From NCBI RefSeq assembly GCF_014193425.1, contig NZ_JACHZG010000002.1, forward strand, positions 93,510-157,509: a stretch of DNA of 64,000 bases, written 5' to 3'. The translations under genes were made by a program, and so were the position numbers. A model generated the notes under the pieces. That model was not told where the DNA came from, searched no databases, and saw nothing but the letters and a program-made list of their open reading frames with translations. Below, piece after piece: positions 45,698 through 54,263 of this stretch; position 1 is the stretch's first letter, and every line of letters begins with the position of its first letter. The stretch comes from Microlunatus antarcticus. GTDB taxonomy: Bacteria > Actinomycetota > Actinomycetes > Propionibacteriales > Propionibacteriaceae.

Positions 45698-45775
45698 CGC
45701 CGGTTTCCTGACCCTCGTCGGGCCAGAACCACGCTCGAGGCCGCATCCTCGGCGACGAGCGTCAGAAAACCGGCG
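45698..45775. terminator. Long imperfect inverted repeat between convergent genes
   Basis: CGCCGGTTT with inner CTGACCCTCGTCG (45698-45720) pairs with CGACGAGCGTCAG and AAACCGGCG (45753-45775), with one or two mismatches. Probably a bidirectional terminator; its length also suits a small palindromic repeat element. Confidence 0.5.
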
Positions 45776-45789
45776 TGAGCGCGAACCTG

Positions 45790-46602
45790 CTAATCGTCCA
45801 CGTCGGAGGTGGCGAAGTTCGCCCAGGCGGCGAGGCCGAAGACGACCAGGTAGCCGAGCTGGACGAGCGTCCCGCGCACCACGTCGCCCCACAGGACCGG
45901 GTCGCGGAACAGGTCGACGAAGGCGAGCCAGTAGCGCGTCGGCAGGAAGGGGTGCAGGCCCTGCGCCGCGTCGAGGCCGAGCAGGACGGTCGAGCCGATG
46001 AGGACGCCGACCGTGCCGAGGGCGGCGCCGATCGAGGAGCTGCTCACCGTCGACAGGAACAGCGCCACCGCGGCCACGCCGAGCATGCAGACGACCATGT
46101 ACGCGAGCGCGAGCGCCGTGCGCCAGGCCAGCTGGGTCGGGGTGAGGGTGGAACCGCTGAGGCTGACCGTCCCCGCGGCGGGGGCCGTGCCGAGCAGCAG
46201 CCGTCCCTCGACGTACGCGACGACGGCGACCACGATCACCGCCAGGATCACGAAGGCCACGACGGTCACGAGCTTGGCCACCAGCAGCCGTAGCCGGCTG
46301 GCCGGGCGGACGAGCAGGTAGCGCAGCGTCCCGGACTGGACCTCGCCGGCCACGGCGTCGCCGCCGAGCACCGAGACCGCGATCGGCAGGAACAGCGGGA
46401 GCACGACCCCGAGGGCCGCGAGCGGGAAGAGCGTGCCGTCGCTCAGCACCGCGGACAGGAACGGCGGCCCCTCGCCCGGCCCCGGCGCGATGTCGGTGAC
46501 GGCGAGCAGGATCGCGACCAGCGTCGGCAGGGCGACGAGCATGCCCAGGATCACCCAGGTGCGCGGCCGCAGGACGAGCTTGACCAGCTCGACCCTGATC
46601 AC
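45790..46602 (-). CDS. ABC-2-type exporter permease
   Basis: A 270-residue membrane protein with six helices in the ABC-2 arrangement; VLGGDAVAGEVQSGTLRYLLVRPASRLRLLVAKL (about 77-110) is the conserved cytosolic motif of this family. GTG start overlaps the ATPase gene (GTGA). Forms an exporter with it; the LolA/RseB-like protein upstream may be the substrate handler. Confidence 0.88.
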   Translation of the reverse strand: MIRVELVKLVLRPRTWVILGMLVALPTLVAILLAVTDIAPGPGEGPPFLSAVLSDGTLFPLAALGVVLPLFLPIAVSVLGGDAVAGEVQSGTLRYLLVRPASRLRLLVAKLVTVVAFVILAVIVVAVVAYVEGRLLLGTAPAAGTVSLSGSTLTPTQLAWRTALALAYMVVCMLGVAAVALFLSTVSSSSIGAALGTVGVLIGSTVLLGLDAAQGLHPFLPTRYWLAFVDLFRDPVLWGDVVRGTLVQLGYLVVFGLAAWANFATSDVDD

Positions 46603-47540
46603 GTCAGCACCTCGACCCGGTCACGCCGTGGAGCCGGTTCGACGTGGCTCGCCTCGAGCACCACCTGCTCCAGGTCGCGCTCGTACGGGCCCAGCCGCGC
46701 GACGCGGACGCCCGCACCGACCAGGTGCCGGTTGAGCCCGGCGGCGTCGTCGGCGCGCACGAGCAGCCGTTCCCCGTCGACGTCGACGACGGCGTCGCCG
46801 AGCAGCATCGTCGCGGCGCGCGCGTCCGGGCTGTGCACCGCGACCAGCCCGGTCGGGCGGAGCAGGGTGTCGAGGCGTTCCTGCAGGACCAGCCGACCCC
46901 GGTCGAGCACACCGACCGTGGTGCACATCTGCTCGATCTCGGCGAGCAGGTGGCTGGAGAGGAAGATCGTCGTGCCGGCGGCGTTCAGCGCGAGGAGCAG
47001 CGTGCGGATCTCGCTGATGCCCTGCGGGTCCAGCCCGTTCGTGGGCTCGTCCAGCACGAGCAGCCGTGGTCGCCGCATCAGCGCCGACGCGAGCCCGAGC
47101 CGCTGCCGCATGCCCAGCGAGTACGCCTTCACCGGCCGCCGGTCGCCCGGGTCGAGGCCGACCTGCTCGAGCACCTCGTCGATGCGCCGGCGGCGCTGCG
47201 CCCGCGGCAGCGCGTCCGGTCCCGCGGCGTCGAGCAGGGACAGGTTGAGCCGGCCGGACAGGTGGTCGTACGCCCCCGGCCCCTCGACCAGCGCGCCCAC
47301 CTGCGGGAGCACGGTCGAGCGCGCCTCCGGCATCGGCAGGCCGAGCACCTCGACCTCGCCGCCGGTCGGCAGGACGAGCCCGAGCAGCATCCGCACGGTC
47401 GTGGTCTTGCCCGACCCGTTGGCGCCGAGGAAGCCGTAGACGTCGCCCTCGGCGACCTCCAGGTCGACCGCGTCGACGGCCCGCAGCTCGCCGTAGCGCT
47501 TGGTCAGCGCGCGGGTCCTGATCACCGGCTGGTCGCTCAT
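46599..47540 (-). CDS. ABC transporter ATP-binding protein
   Basis: A 313-residue ATPase of the ABC-2/drug-export (CcmA/DrrA-like) group: LGANGSGKTTTVRMLLGL (Walker A), YSLGMRQRLGLASALM (signature), RLLVLDEPTNGLDPQGI (Walker B), SSHLLAEIEQM (switch His) and an 80-residue regulatory C-terminus. ATG overlaps the stop of the LolA/RseB-like gene (ATGA). Confidence 0.92.
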   Translation of the reverse strand: MSDQPVIRTRALTKRYGELRAVDAVDLEVAEGDVYGFLGANGSGKTTTVRMLLGLVLPTGGEVEVLGLPMPEARSTVLPQVGALVEGPGAYDHLSGRLNLSLLDAAGPDALPRAQRRRRIDEVLEQVGLDPGDRRPVKAYSLGMRQRLGLASALMRRPRLLVLDEPTNGLDPQGISEIRTLLLALNAAGTTIFLSSHLLAEIEQMCTTVGVLDRGRLVLQERLDTLLRPTGLVAVHSPDARAATMLLGDAVVDVDGERLLVRADDAAGLNRHLVGAGVRVARLGPYERDLEQVVLEASHVEPAPRRDRVEVLT

Positions 47541-48622
47541 GCGCCCTCCTGGAGCTGCGCGGCCGCAGCGGTCAACGTCTCGGGGGTCACGGTCCCGGCC
47601 AGCAGGAAGCCGCCCCCGCGCCCGGGCAGGCGCGTGAGCAGGACGCTGATGGGACCGACCGGCGCCAGGGTCCCGGCGGCGGTCTGCGTGGCCGCGGCGT
47701 TGCGGCCGAGCTGGTCGCGCAACGGGCGCGCGACGTTCCCGCGCAGCGGGAAGACGATCATGGTCGTGGGCCCACGCCCGTAGACGCCGACGGCCCCCGG
47801 GTCCTGGCCGTCGCGGGTGGCGAGCCCGGCGACCGTGGCCGGCAGGTCGACCTGCTCGAGCGCGTTGGCGGCGGCGGCCACGTCCGTGGACTCCTCGTAC
47901 GCCAGCGTCACGCCCTCGGGCGCGCGGAACCGGACGTCCGCCGGGTCCGGGGCCGCCAGCGTGACCTCGGTGAAGGCGGTGGTGAGGGCGGGCACAGCGG
48001 CACCCGCCCCGTAGAGGTCGACCCGCAGCGGCAGGCCGGTGACGGGGTCGGCCCACAGGTCGACGTGGTCGACCGTGCTCGCGGCGTCCGCCGGGGTCAG
48101 GCGGAGACCGGCGGCGTCCACCCCGGCGACGCGCTCGGGAGCGATCACGCTCACCTCGTCGGCACGCGCACCCTGGAACAGGTCGCGCCCCAGCGTCGCG
48201 GGCAGGACGTCGACGGCGTCCGGCAGCCGGATGGTCGAGACCGGGGAGAACGTCGCGCGCTCGGACTCGAAGATCCAGCGGACCTGGCCGCCCCCGTCGC
48301 GGAACGTGTCCGTCTCGCCCGTGCTGCGGATCCGGTCGACCCGCCAGCTGCGCGGCCCGCGCCACCACGCCCGCAGCTCCACCTGCTGGCCGAGGAGCTG
48401 ACCCAGCGTCGCGAAGGAGTCGTTGTCGGGCAGCTGCAGCGACCCGCGGCTCTGCGCCCGGCCCGACCAGCCGACCGACCCGGAGTCCTGGATCCTGGCG
48501 ACGAGCTCGGCGGCCTGGGGCTGGGCCACGGCACCGGGGGCGCGGTGCCGCACGGCGACCGGGACGCCCACGAGGAGCACGGCGGCCAGCACCACCACGA
48601 GCCAGCGCCTCACGACGGCCAC
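47537..48622 (-). CDS. Secreted LolA/RseB-like protein
   Basis: A 361-residue exported protein with a signal peptide or single N-terminal helix (RRWLVVVLAAVLLVGVPVAV). The body resembles the LolA/RseB beta-barrel fold: LVARIQDSGSVGWSGRAQSRGSLQLP, RVDRIRSTGETDTFRDGG, RWIFESERATFSPVSTIRLPDAVDVLPATLGRDL, VDLWADPVTGLPLRVDLY. In actinobacteria such proteins act as lipid-binding or sigma-regulatory factors. First gene of a three-gene operon with an ABC-2 exporter, so it could deliver or sense its substrate. Confidence 0.7.
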   Translation of the reverse strand: MAVVRRWLVVVLAAVLLVGVPVAVRHRAPGAVAQPQAAELVARIQDSGSVGWSGRAQSRGSLQLPDNDSFATLGQLLGQQVELRAWWRGPRSWRVDRIRSTGETDTFRDGGGQVRWIFESERATFSPVSTIRLPDAVDVLPATLGRDLFQGARADEVSVIAPERVAGVDAAGLRLTPADAASTVDHVDLWADPVTGLPLRVDLYGAGAAVPALTTAFTEVTLAAPDPADVRFRAPEGVTLAYEESTDVAAAANALEQVDLPATVAGLATRDGQDPGAVGVYGRGPTTMIVFPLRGNVARPLRDQLGRNAAATQTAAGTLAPVGPISVLLTRLPGRGGGFLLAGTVTPETLTAAAAQLQEGA

Positions 48623-48778
48623 GGTACGTGGGGAGCCCTAGCGCGGGGCGGTCCGCGCACCCCACGTACGCCGGGCCTCGACGCCTCCGCCTGAACGTCT
48701 CCTGGACGTTCCCGGAGAGGAGTTTGAGAGCGTTCACACCCACCCGGGTCGCCTCGCACCGGCCCGACCGCAAGCGCT

Positions 48779-48784
48779 TACAGT
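48779..48784 (+). promoter_or_regulatory. -10 box (TACAGT) of GNAT gene, leaderless
   Basis: TACAGT seven bases before the GTG start. Confidence 0.4.
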
Positions 48785-48791
48785 TCGAGGC

Positions 48792-50117
48792 GTGCAGGTC
48801 CACGTCGAGACCGAGGTCGGCGGTGCGGACCTCGAGATCCTGCACCCGCTCTACCTCCGTGCCTTCGCCCCGCTCGTCACCCGCGCCGCCGCCCGGCACG
48901 TCCTCACCCGGGACGAGTTCGACGGCGAGATGGCGGACCCGCGGATCCTCAAGCTGCTCGTCCGCGACGACGACGGCGTCCCGGTCGGCCTCACCACGCT
49001 GACCCGCGACCTCACGGCGGTCCCCTGGGTCAACCCGTCGTACTTCTGGACGCGCTTCCCCGACGCGGCCGGGCGGGACGCGCTGTTCTACCTGGGCTAC
49101 ACGCTGGTCGACCCCGAGCGTCGCCGTTCGCAGGCGCTGCTGCTGATGGCCTCCGAGGTCAAGCACCAGCTCGAGTCGACCCGCGGCGTGGTCGGCTTCG
49201 ACACCTGCGCGTACAACGACGAGCACGGCGTCGGCCGCTGGACGGGCTGGCTGTTCGGTCCGAGGAGCACCGTCGCGTCGCTCGACACGCAGACCTACAG
49301 CGTCGCGGACTACCGGCACGGGCGGCTGCCGACCGAGCCCGTCGCCTCGCCGCAGGTGGCCGTCGACGACCTGCGCCTCGTCTCCCTCGCGGAACGTCCC
49401 GACCTCGTCGAGGAGATCGGTGCCCTGCTCCTCTCGCGGTGGCCCGTGTTCATGCTCGCCGGCCACCCCGGGCACGACGAGGAGCTCGAGGAGCTGCTGC
49501 AGAGCTTTCCCGAGCACCAGGTGCTGGCGCTCGACGCCGAGGACCGCGTACGGGGCGTGGCGTCCTCGCTGCCGCTCGACTGGGACGGGACGGCGGCTGA
49601 CCTGCCGTCGGGCTGGGACGGCGCCGTGAGCCGGGCGGCCGCGCTGCGCCGTTCCGGTCGGCCGGCGAACGCGGCGTCGGCCCTGTCGATCACGGTCGCC
49701 CCCGACGCGGCCCGACGCGGCCTCGCGGTCCGCTTCATCGAGGCCCTGCGGGAGGCGACCGCCCGGGCCGGCGGTCGGGCGCTCATCGCCCCCGTCCGGC
49801 CCGTGCTCAAGGAGCGCTACCCGCTCGTGGCCATGGAGGAGTTCCTGACCTGGCGGACCCCGGAGGGCGAGCCGTTCGACCCCTGGGTGCGCACGCACCT
49901 GCGCCTGGGGGCACGGATGCTCGGCGTCGCCCCGGTGTCGATGACGATCACCGGCACGGTCGAGGACTGGCGGACGTGGGTCGAGGACCCGCTGCCCGGG
50001 CCGGGGACGTACGTCGTGCCCGGGGCCCTCGCCCCGCTCGTCGTGGCCGACGGGACCGGCACCTACCTCGAGCCCAACGTCTGGCTCGTCCACGACGTGG
50101 AGCCCCACCGCTCCTGA
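48792..50117 (+). CDS. Tandem GNAT-fold acetyltransferase-like protein
   Basis: A 441-residue protein with two GNAT-like halves. The first (about 1-165) reads ILKLLVRDDDGVPVGLTTLTRDL, then LGYTLVDPERRRSQALLLMASEV, with the R/Q-x-x-G/A-like CoA loop in RRRSQA. The second (about 185-400) has ALSITVAPDAARRGLAVRFIEALREA (a clearer CoA loop, RRGLA), ALIAPVRPVLKERYPL and a long tail. Substrate unknown. The GTG is supported by the leaderless -10 box. A 15/16-base tandem duplication begins at its stop codon. Confidence 0.65.
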   Translation: MQVHVETEVGGADLEILHPLYLRAFAPLVTRAAARHVLTRDEFDGEMADPRILKLLVRDDDGVPVGLTTLTRDLTAVPWVNPSYFWTRFPDAAGRDALFYLGYTLVDPERRRSQALLLMASEVKHQLESTRGVVGFDTCAYNDEHGVGRWTGWLFGPRSTVASLDTQTYSVADYRHGRLPTEPVASPQVAVDDLRLVSLAERPDLVEEIGALLLSRWPVFMLAGHPGHDEELEELLQSFPEHQVLALDAEDRVRGVASSLPLDWDGTAADLPSGWDGAVSRAAALRRSGRPANAASALSITVAPDAARRGLAVRFIEALREATARAGGRALIAPVRPVLKERYPLVAMEEFLTWRTPEGEPFDPWVRTHLRLGARMLGVAPVSMTITGTVEDWRTWVEDPLPGPGTYVVPGALAPLVVADGTGTYLEPNVWLVHDVEPHRS

Positions 50118-50145
50118 GCCTGCGGGTCCTGAGCCCTGCGGGTCC
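50115..50145. repeat. Tandem duplication at GNAT stop codon
   Basis: TGAGCCTGCGGGTCC is followed directly by TGAGCCCTGCGGGTCC, one base longer. The first TGA is the gene's stop, so the event duplicated the stop codon. Confidence 0.55.
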
Positions 50146-50149
50146 GGAC

Positions 50150-50734
50150 CTACCAGCCGACGACGGCGTACGGGACGACGACCAGGGCGCAGACGGGGTC
50201 GCCCTCGCAGACGACGCCCTCGAGCACCCACTCCGGCGGCGCGAACTCGGCCACCTCGTCGGTGGTCATGTCCTCCAGGCTCGTCCTGATGTCGGTCGTG
50301 ACGGCCTCCGGGGTGGGCCCGTGGTGCTCGACGAAGAACCCGCCCTGGCCGTCGACGCGCTGCGCCCAGCCGACCCCGGCCCACACCTGCTCGCCCGGCA
50401 CGTCGGTGCCGTGCTCGGCGTAGACGCAGTAGACCCGGTCGCCGTGGTGGCCGTCGACGACGTCGTCGGGGCGCGCGTCCCGCCAGCGGGCGGGCAGCGC
50501 CGGCCCCTGGTCCACCCGGCCGACCCCGACGGCCGTCCCGGGCGGGATGACGCTCGAGAGCCGGACCAGGTTGTAGTGGCCGAGCCCGACCGCCGTCAGC
50601 GCCCGGTGGAACGCGGCGAGCCCGGTCCGGGCCGTCGCCGTCGCCCCCAGGACCGGCAGCCGGTGCGGGACCAGGCCGGCGCCGGGCGGTCGCGCCGCGG
50701 GCGTGCGGGGACCGTCGACGAGCTCGGCGCTCAC
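50150..50734 (-). CDS. Pyruvoyl-dependent arginine decarboxylase
   Basis: A 194-residue proenzyme of the PvlArgDC family, which self-cleaves at a Ser to form a pyruvoyl group and decarboxylates arginine to agmatine. The cleavage region is HYNLVRLSSVIPPG, with Ser60-Ser61; upstream is AAFHRALTAVGLG, downstream are the family's VYAEHGTDVPGEQVWAGVGWA and EGDPVCALVVVPYAVVGW. Active-site features are intact. The GTG overlaps the stop codon of a hybrid histidine kinase (GTGA), so its translation is coupled to a signalling protein. No agmatinase or other polyamine gene is in the window. Confidence 0.85.
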   Translation of the reverse strand: MSAELVDGPRTPAARPPGAGLVPHRLPVLGATATARTGLAAFHRALTAVGLGHYNLVRLSSVIPPGTAVGVGRVDQGPALPARWRDARPDDVVDGHHGDRVYCVYAEHGTDVPGEQVWAGVGWAQRVDGQGGFFVEHHGPTPEAVTTDIRTSLEDMTTDEVAEFAPPEWVLEGVVCEGDPVCALVVVPYAVVGW

Positions 50735-53700
50735 GCCGCGCGACCCGCGATCGCGTCGAGCTCGTGGACCGCGAGGCCGAGCTCCTCGGCCAGGTCGTCG
50801 AGCAGCCCCGGCGCGTGCTCGAGCACCCGGCAACCGCCGTGCTCCAGCTCGCCGCAGAGCGCGGCGACCCGGACGGCGCCGATCGTCGCGGCCGAGCCCT
50901 TGAGCTCGTGGGCCGCCATCGCGAGCGCCTCGTCGTCGCCGCGCCCGACGCAGTCCCGGATCGCGGCGAGCCGGTCCTCCGCCCGCCGTGTGAAGGACGA
51001 GATGAACGTGGCCAGCAGGCTCCCGCCGTCGGGCGTGCGCAGCTCGGCCAGCCCCTCGATCTGGTCGGCGTCGATGTGCCCCAGGTCCTCCACGAGCGAG
51101 AGGTCGGCCGGGTCGTCCCGGGCGGCGAGCGGGCCGTCCTCGTGGGGCGGCGGGGCCCAGCGGTCGAGCACCTCGGCCAGCACGTCGGGATCGATCGGCT
51201 TGGCCACGTAGTCGTCCATCCCCGCGCCCAGGCAGCGCTCCCGGTCGGAGACGAGCGCGCTCGCGGTGATCGCGACCACCGGGGTCCGGGCGTGCCCGCG
51301 CTCGGCCTCGCGGATCCGTCGGGTCGCGGCGAAGCCGTCCATCACCGGCATGTGGCAGTCCATGAGCACGACATCGTAGGTCTGGCGGCCGAGCGCCTCG
51401 AGCGCCTCGAGCCCGTCGCGGGCGACATCGGTCTGGAAGCCGAGCCGTTCGACGAGGCCCCGGGCGACCAGCTGGTTCAGCTCGTTGTCCTCGACGACCA
51501 GCACCCGGCCGCGGGACGGCGGCGGGACGGCCGCGAGCGAGCGCTGCGCCTGGCCCTCGCCGTCGTCGCCCCGCCGTCCGCGGCCGGTCATCAGGCGGAC
51601 GATGGCGTCGTAGAGCGCGGCCGCCCGCACCGGCTTGTTCAGCCAGCGGGCGACGCCGACCTCCGCCAGCATCGGCTGCGGCAGCCGCGGCGCCGAGCTG
51701 AGCATGATCATCGGCAGCCCGGCCGTCTCCGGGTCCGCGTTGATCAGCCGGGCCAGCTCGAGCCCGTCCACGTCGGGCATCAGCATGTCGAGGATCGCGA
51801 GGTCGTAGCGGCGGTGCGCGGCCCGCACGGTGCGCAGCGCCTCCTGCGCGTGGGCCGCGCTCTCGACGGCGTCGACCGCGATCCCCCAGGCGCTCAGCTG
51901 GCCGGCCAGGATCGTGCGGTTGGTGGCGTTGTCGTCGACGACGAGCGCGTGCAGCCGGGCCGGCAGCGACCCGAGCGCCGGCAGGTCGGACAGCGCCGGC
52001 GGCGCCAGCTCGGCGACCGGCAGCCGGACGTCGAACCAGAAGGTGCTGCCCTCGCCCGGGGTGCTCCGGACGCCGACCTCGCCGTCCATGGCCTCGACCA
52101 GCCGCCGGACGATGGCCAGCCCCAGCCCGGTGCCGCCGTAGCGCCGCGTCGTCGACGCGTCGGCCTGCGAGAACGAGTCGAAGAGCCGCGGCTGGTCGGC
52201 CTCCGCCACCCCGATCCCCGTGTCGACGACCTCGACGTGGACGCCGACGGTGCCGCCCTCGACAGGAGTGCTGGTCACCCGGATCCGGACCTCGCCCTGC
52301 GCGGTGAACTTGACCGCGTTCGAGGCGAGGTTGAGCAGCACCTGACGGACGCGCATGTGGTCGCCCCGGACGCCCCGCACCGCGTCCAGGTCGAAGTCGA
52401 CGAGCAGCTCCAGCCCCTTCGCGTACGCCGCGGGCGCGAGCAGGTCGCCGACCTCCTCGACGAGCCGGCGCAGGTCGAAGTCGTCGGAGTCGAGCACGAC
52501 CTTGCCGGCCTCCAGCTTGGAGAAGTCGAGGATGTCGTTGATCACGTCGAGCAGGGCCTGCCCCGCGTGGTGGACGCCCTCGGCGTAGTCGCGCTGCTGC
52601 GCGTCCAGCTCGGTGTCGAGGAGGAGCGAGACCAGGCCGATGACGCCGTTCATCGGCGTCCGGATCTCGTGGCTCATGGTGGCGAGGAACTCCGACTTCA
52701 CCCGCGACGACCGGAGCGCCTCCTCGCGGGCCTCCTCGAGCGCCTCGGCCTCACGCTTGCGCTCGGTGATGTCCTGCGCCGAGAACGAGATGCCGACCAC
52801 CCCGCCGCAGGCGTCCCGGACCGGGGAGACGGTCATGGCGATGGGGACGGACGTGCCGTTCGGCCGGCTCCATTCGGACTCGATGGTCGGCAGCTCCTCC
52901 TCGCGCGCGGCCGACTGCAGCATGGCCACGAGGAGCTCCTGGGTCTCCTGCGGGAGGAAGTCCGGGCTCTGGCCGATCACGTCGACGGCGCGGTAGCCGA
53001 AGAGCTCCTCCGCGGCGGGGTTCCAGGTGGAGACCGTGCGGTCCAGGTTCCAGCCGACGACGGCGTCGCGGGAGGAGGTGACGATCGAGCCCACCGTCGC
53101 GAGCTCGGACGTCCGCTCGGCGACCTTCCGCTCGAGGTCGCGCGTCAGCGTGAGGTTCTCGTAGACGATCATGACCTGGCGCGCAGCGACCGTGATCAGC
53201 AGCAGGAGACCGGCGGCGATCAGGAACGGGTCGTCCACGATCGGGTGCAGGGCCAGGACGACGCCCGCCGCCGCCACCGGGACGTACGGCAGCAGCTGGG
53301 CGGTCAGGTCGAGGTTCCAGTGCCGGCTCCCGGCGGAGCGCGCGGCGGTCTGGGACGACAGCCCGATCAGCACCGGGACCGCGACCCAGCCGAGCACCAG
53401 GGGCGTGCCGGTCGCTCCGGTGGCGCCCTCGGCCAGGAGCCGCACGTACAGGCTGTCGGTGACGGCGAGGGCGAGCAGCCCCGCGCCCATGCAGAACCAG
53501 CCGAGGCGGTCGGCGACCGCCTGCCGCATGCCGAGCGTGAGGACCACCGCGCAGATCGCGATGTCGGCGACCGGGTACGCCAGCGTGGCCAGTCCGGCGG
53601 GGGACGACAGGTCCATCGCCTGGCGGAGCACCCCGAGCACGGTGCCCTCGCTGACGATCAGGACGGAGGTCGTGATGACCACCGCGTCGACGACGCCGCG

Positions 53701-54198
53701 GAAGCGGGAGATCAGGCGTTCCGGAGGACGTGGGAAGAGGAACAGCGCGATGAGGAGCGGGACGCAGTAGCCGAGGTAGCTGAGGATGTCGGAGACCCGC
53801 GACGGCTTGGACTGCGTGCCGTCGAGGATCCCGATGGTGAAGAAGACCTGACCGAGCATCCCGAGGCTCAGCGCCACCGTGACGAGGGTCCACGCCCGCC
53901 GCGACGGCGTGGGACGCCGGGCCGCCTGGACGCAGCAGACGACGCCGAAGGTCATGGAGGCCAGGAGCGCGACGTTGCCGACCAGGAGCCGGTGGCCGGT
54001 CTCGGGCGGCCCGCCGGCGAGGTGGACCCCGACGACGGCCGCGAGCAGACACCAGGCCACCAGCTGGGCGGCGAAGTCGAACCACCGGTTGGAGGTCGCC
54101 CGGGCGAGCAGGGGCGGGTGGGCGACGGCCGTCACGTCGACCGTCGGGCCGTGCCGCAGGAGATCTCGGAGAACATCAGTGCGTTTTCTTTCGTCCAT
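50731..54198 (-). CDS. Hybrid sensor histidine kinase with two receivers and HPt domain
   Basis: A 1155-residue membrane phosphorelay protein. Residues about 38-345 hold around nine helices (a MASE-like sensor region); a coiled segment leads to a PAS domain (about 365-480), then HisKA with His510 (SHEIRTPMNG), HATPase with N-box Asn627 and G-boxes DTGIGV and GGTGLGLAI, receiver 1 with Asp804 (LDMLMPD), receiver 2 with Asp947 (LMDCHMPVMD) and a C-terminal HPt domain with His1097 (AHELKGS). Such four-step relays usually pass phosphate to a separate response regulator; none is encoded nearby. The only coupled gene is arginine decarboxylase. It begins 65 bases after the VWA gene on the same strand. 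Confidence 0.93.
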   Translation of the reverse strand: MDERKRTDVLRDLLRHGPTVDVTAVAHPPLLARATSNRWFDFAAQLVAWCLLAAVVGVHLAGGPPETGHRLLVGNVALLASMTFGVVCCVQAARRPTPSRRAWTLVTVALSLGMLGQVFFTIGILDGTQSKPSRVSDILSYLGYCVPLLIALFLFPRPPERLISRFRGVVDAVVITTSVLIVSEGTVLGVLRQAMDLSSPAGLATLAYPVADIAICAVVLTLGMRQAVADRLGWFCMGAGLLALAVTDSLYVRLLAEGATGATGTPLVLGWVAVPVLIGLSSQTAARSAGSRHWNLDLTAQLLPYVPVAAAGVVLALHPIVDDPFLIAAGLLLLITVAARQVMIVYENLTLTRDLERKVAERTSELATVGSIVTSSRDAVVGWNLDRTVSTWNPAAEELFGYRAVDVIGQSPDFLPQETQELLVAMLQSAAREEELPTIESEWSRPNGTSVPIAMTVSPVRDACGGVVGISFSAQDITERKREAEALEEAREEALRSSRVKSEFLATMSHEIRTPMNGVIGLVSLLLDTELDAQQRDYAEGVHHAGQALLDVINDILDFSKLEAGKVVLDSDDFDLRRLVEEVGDLLAPAAYAKGLELLVDFDLDAVRGVRGDHMRVRQVLLNLASNAVKFTAQGEVRIRVTSTPVEGGTVGVHVEVVDTGIGVAEADQPRLFDSFSQADASTTRRYGGTGLGLAIVRRLVEAMDGEVGVRSTPGEGSTFWFDVRLPVAELAPPALSDLPALGSLPARLHALVVDDNATNRTILAGQLSAWGIAVDAVESAAHAQEALRTVRAAHRRYDLAILDMLMPDVDGLELARLINADPETAGLPMIMLSSAPRLPQPMLAEVGVARWLNKPVRAAALYDAIVRLMTGRGRRGDDGEGQAQRSLAAVPPPSRGRVLVVEDNELNQLVARGLVERLGFQTDVARDGLEALEALGRQTYDVVLMDCHMPVMDGFAATRRIREAERGHARTPVVAITASALVSDRERCLGAGMDDYVAKPIDPDVLAEVLDRWAPPPHEDGPLAARDDPADLSLVEDLGHIDADQIEGLAELRTPDGGSLLATFISSFTRRAEDRLAAIRDCVGRGDDEALAMAAHELKGSAATIGAVRVAALCGELEHGGCRVLEHAPGLLDDLAEELGLAVHELDAIAGRAA

Positions 54199-54263
54199 CC
54201 CCCGATGACGGTGTCCGCACGAAATCTACTGCACGGCGGTCCGGCCCGCCCGCGTCGGACGCG

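Noticed and set aside
47541..50384. Apparent 950-residue N-terminal extension of the ABC ATPase
   Set aside because: The frame merely stays open through the upstream genes; the ATPase domain starts normally at ATG 47540, overlapping the preceding stop.
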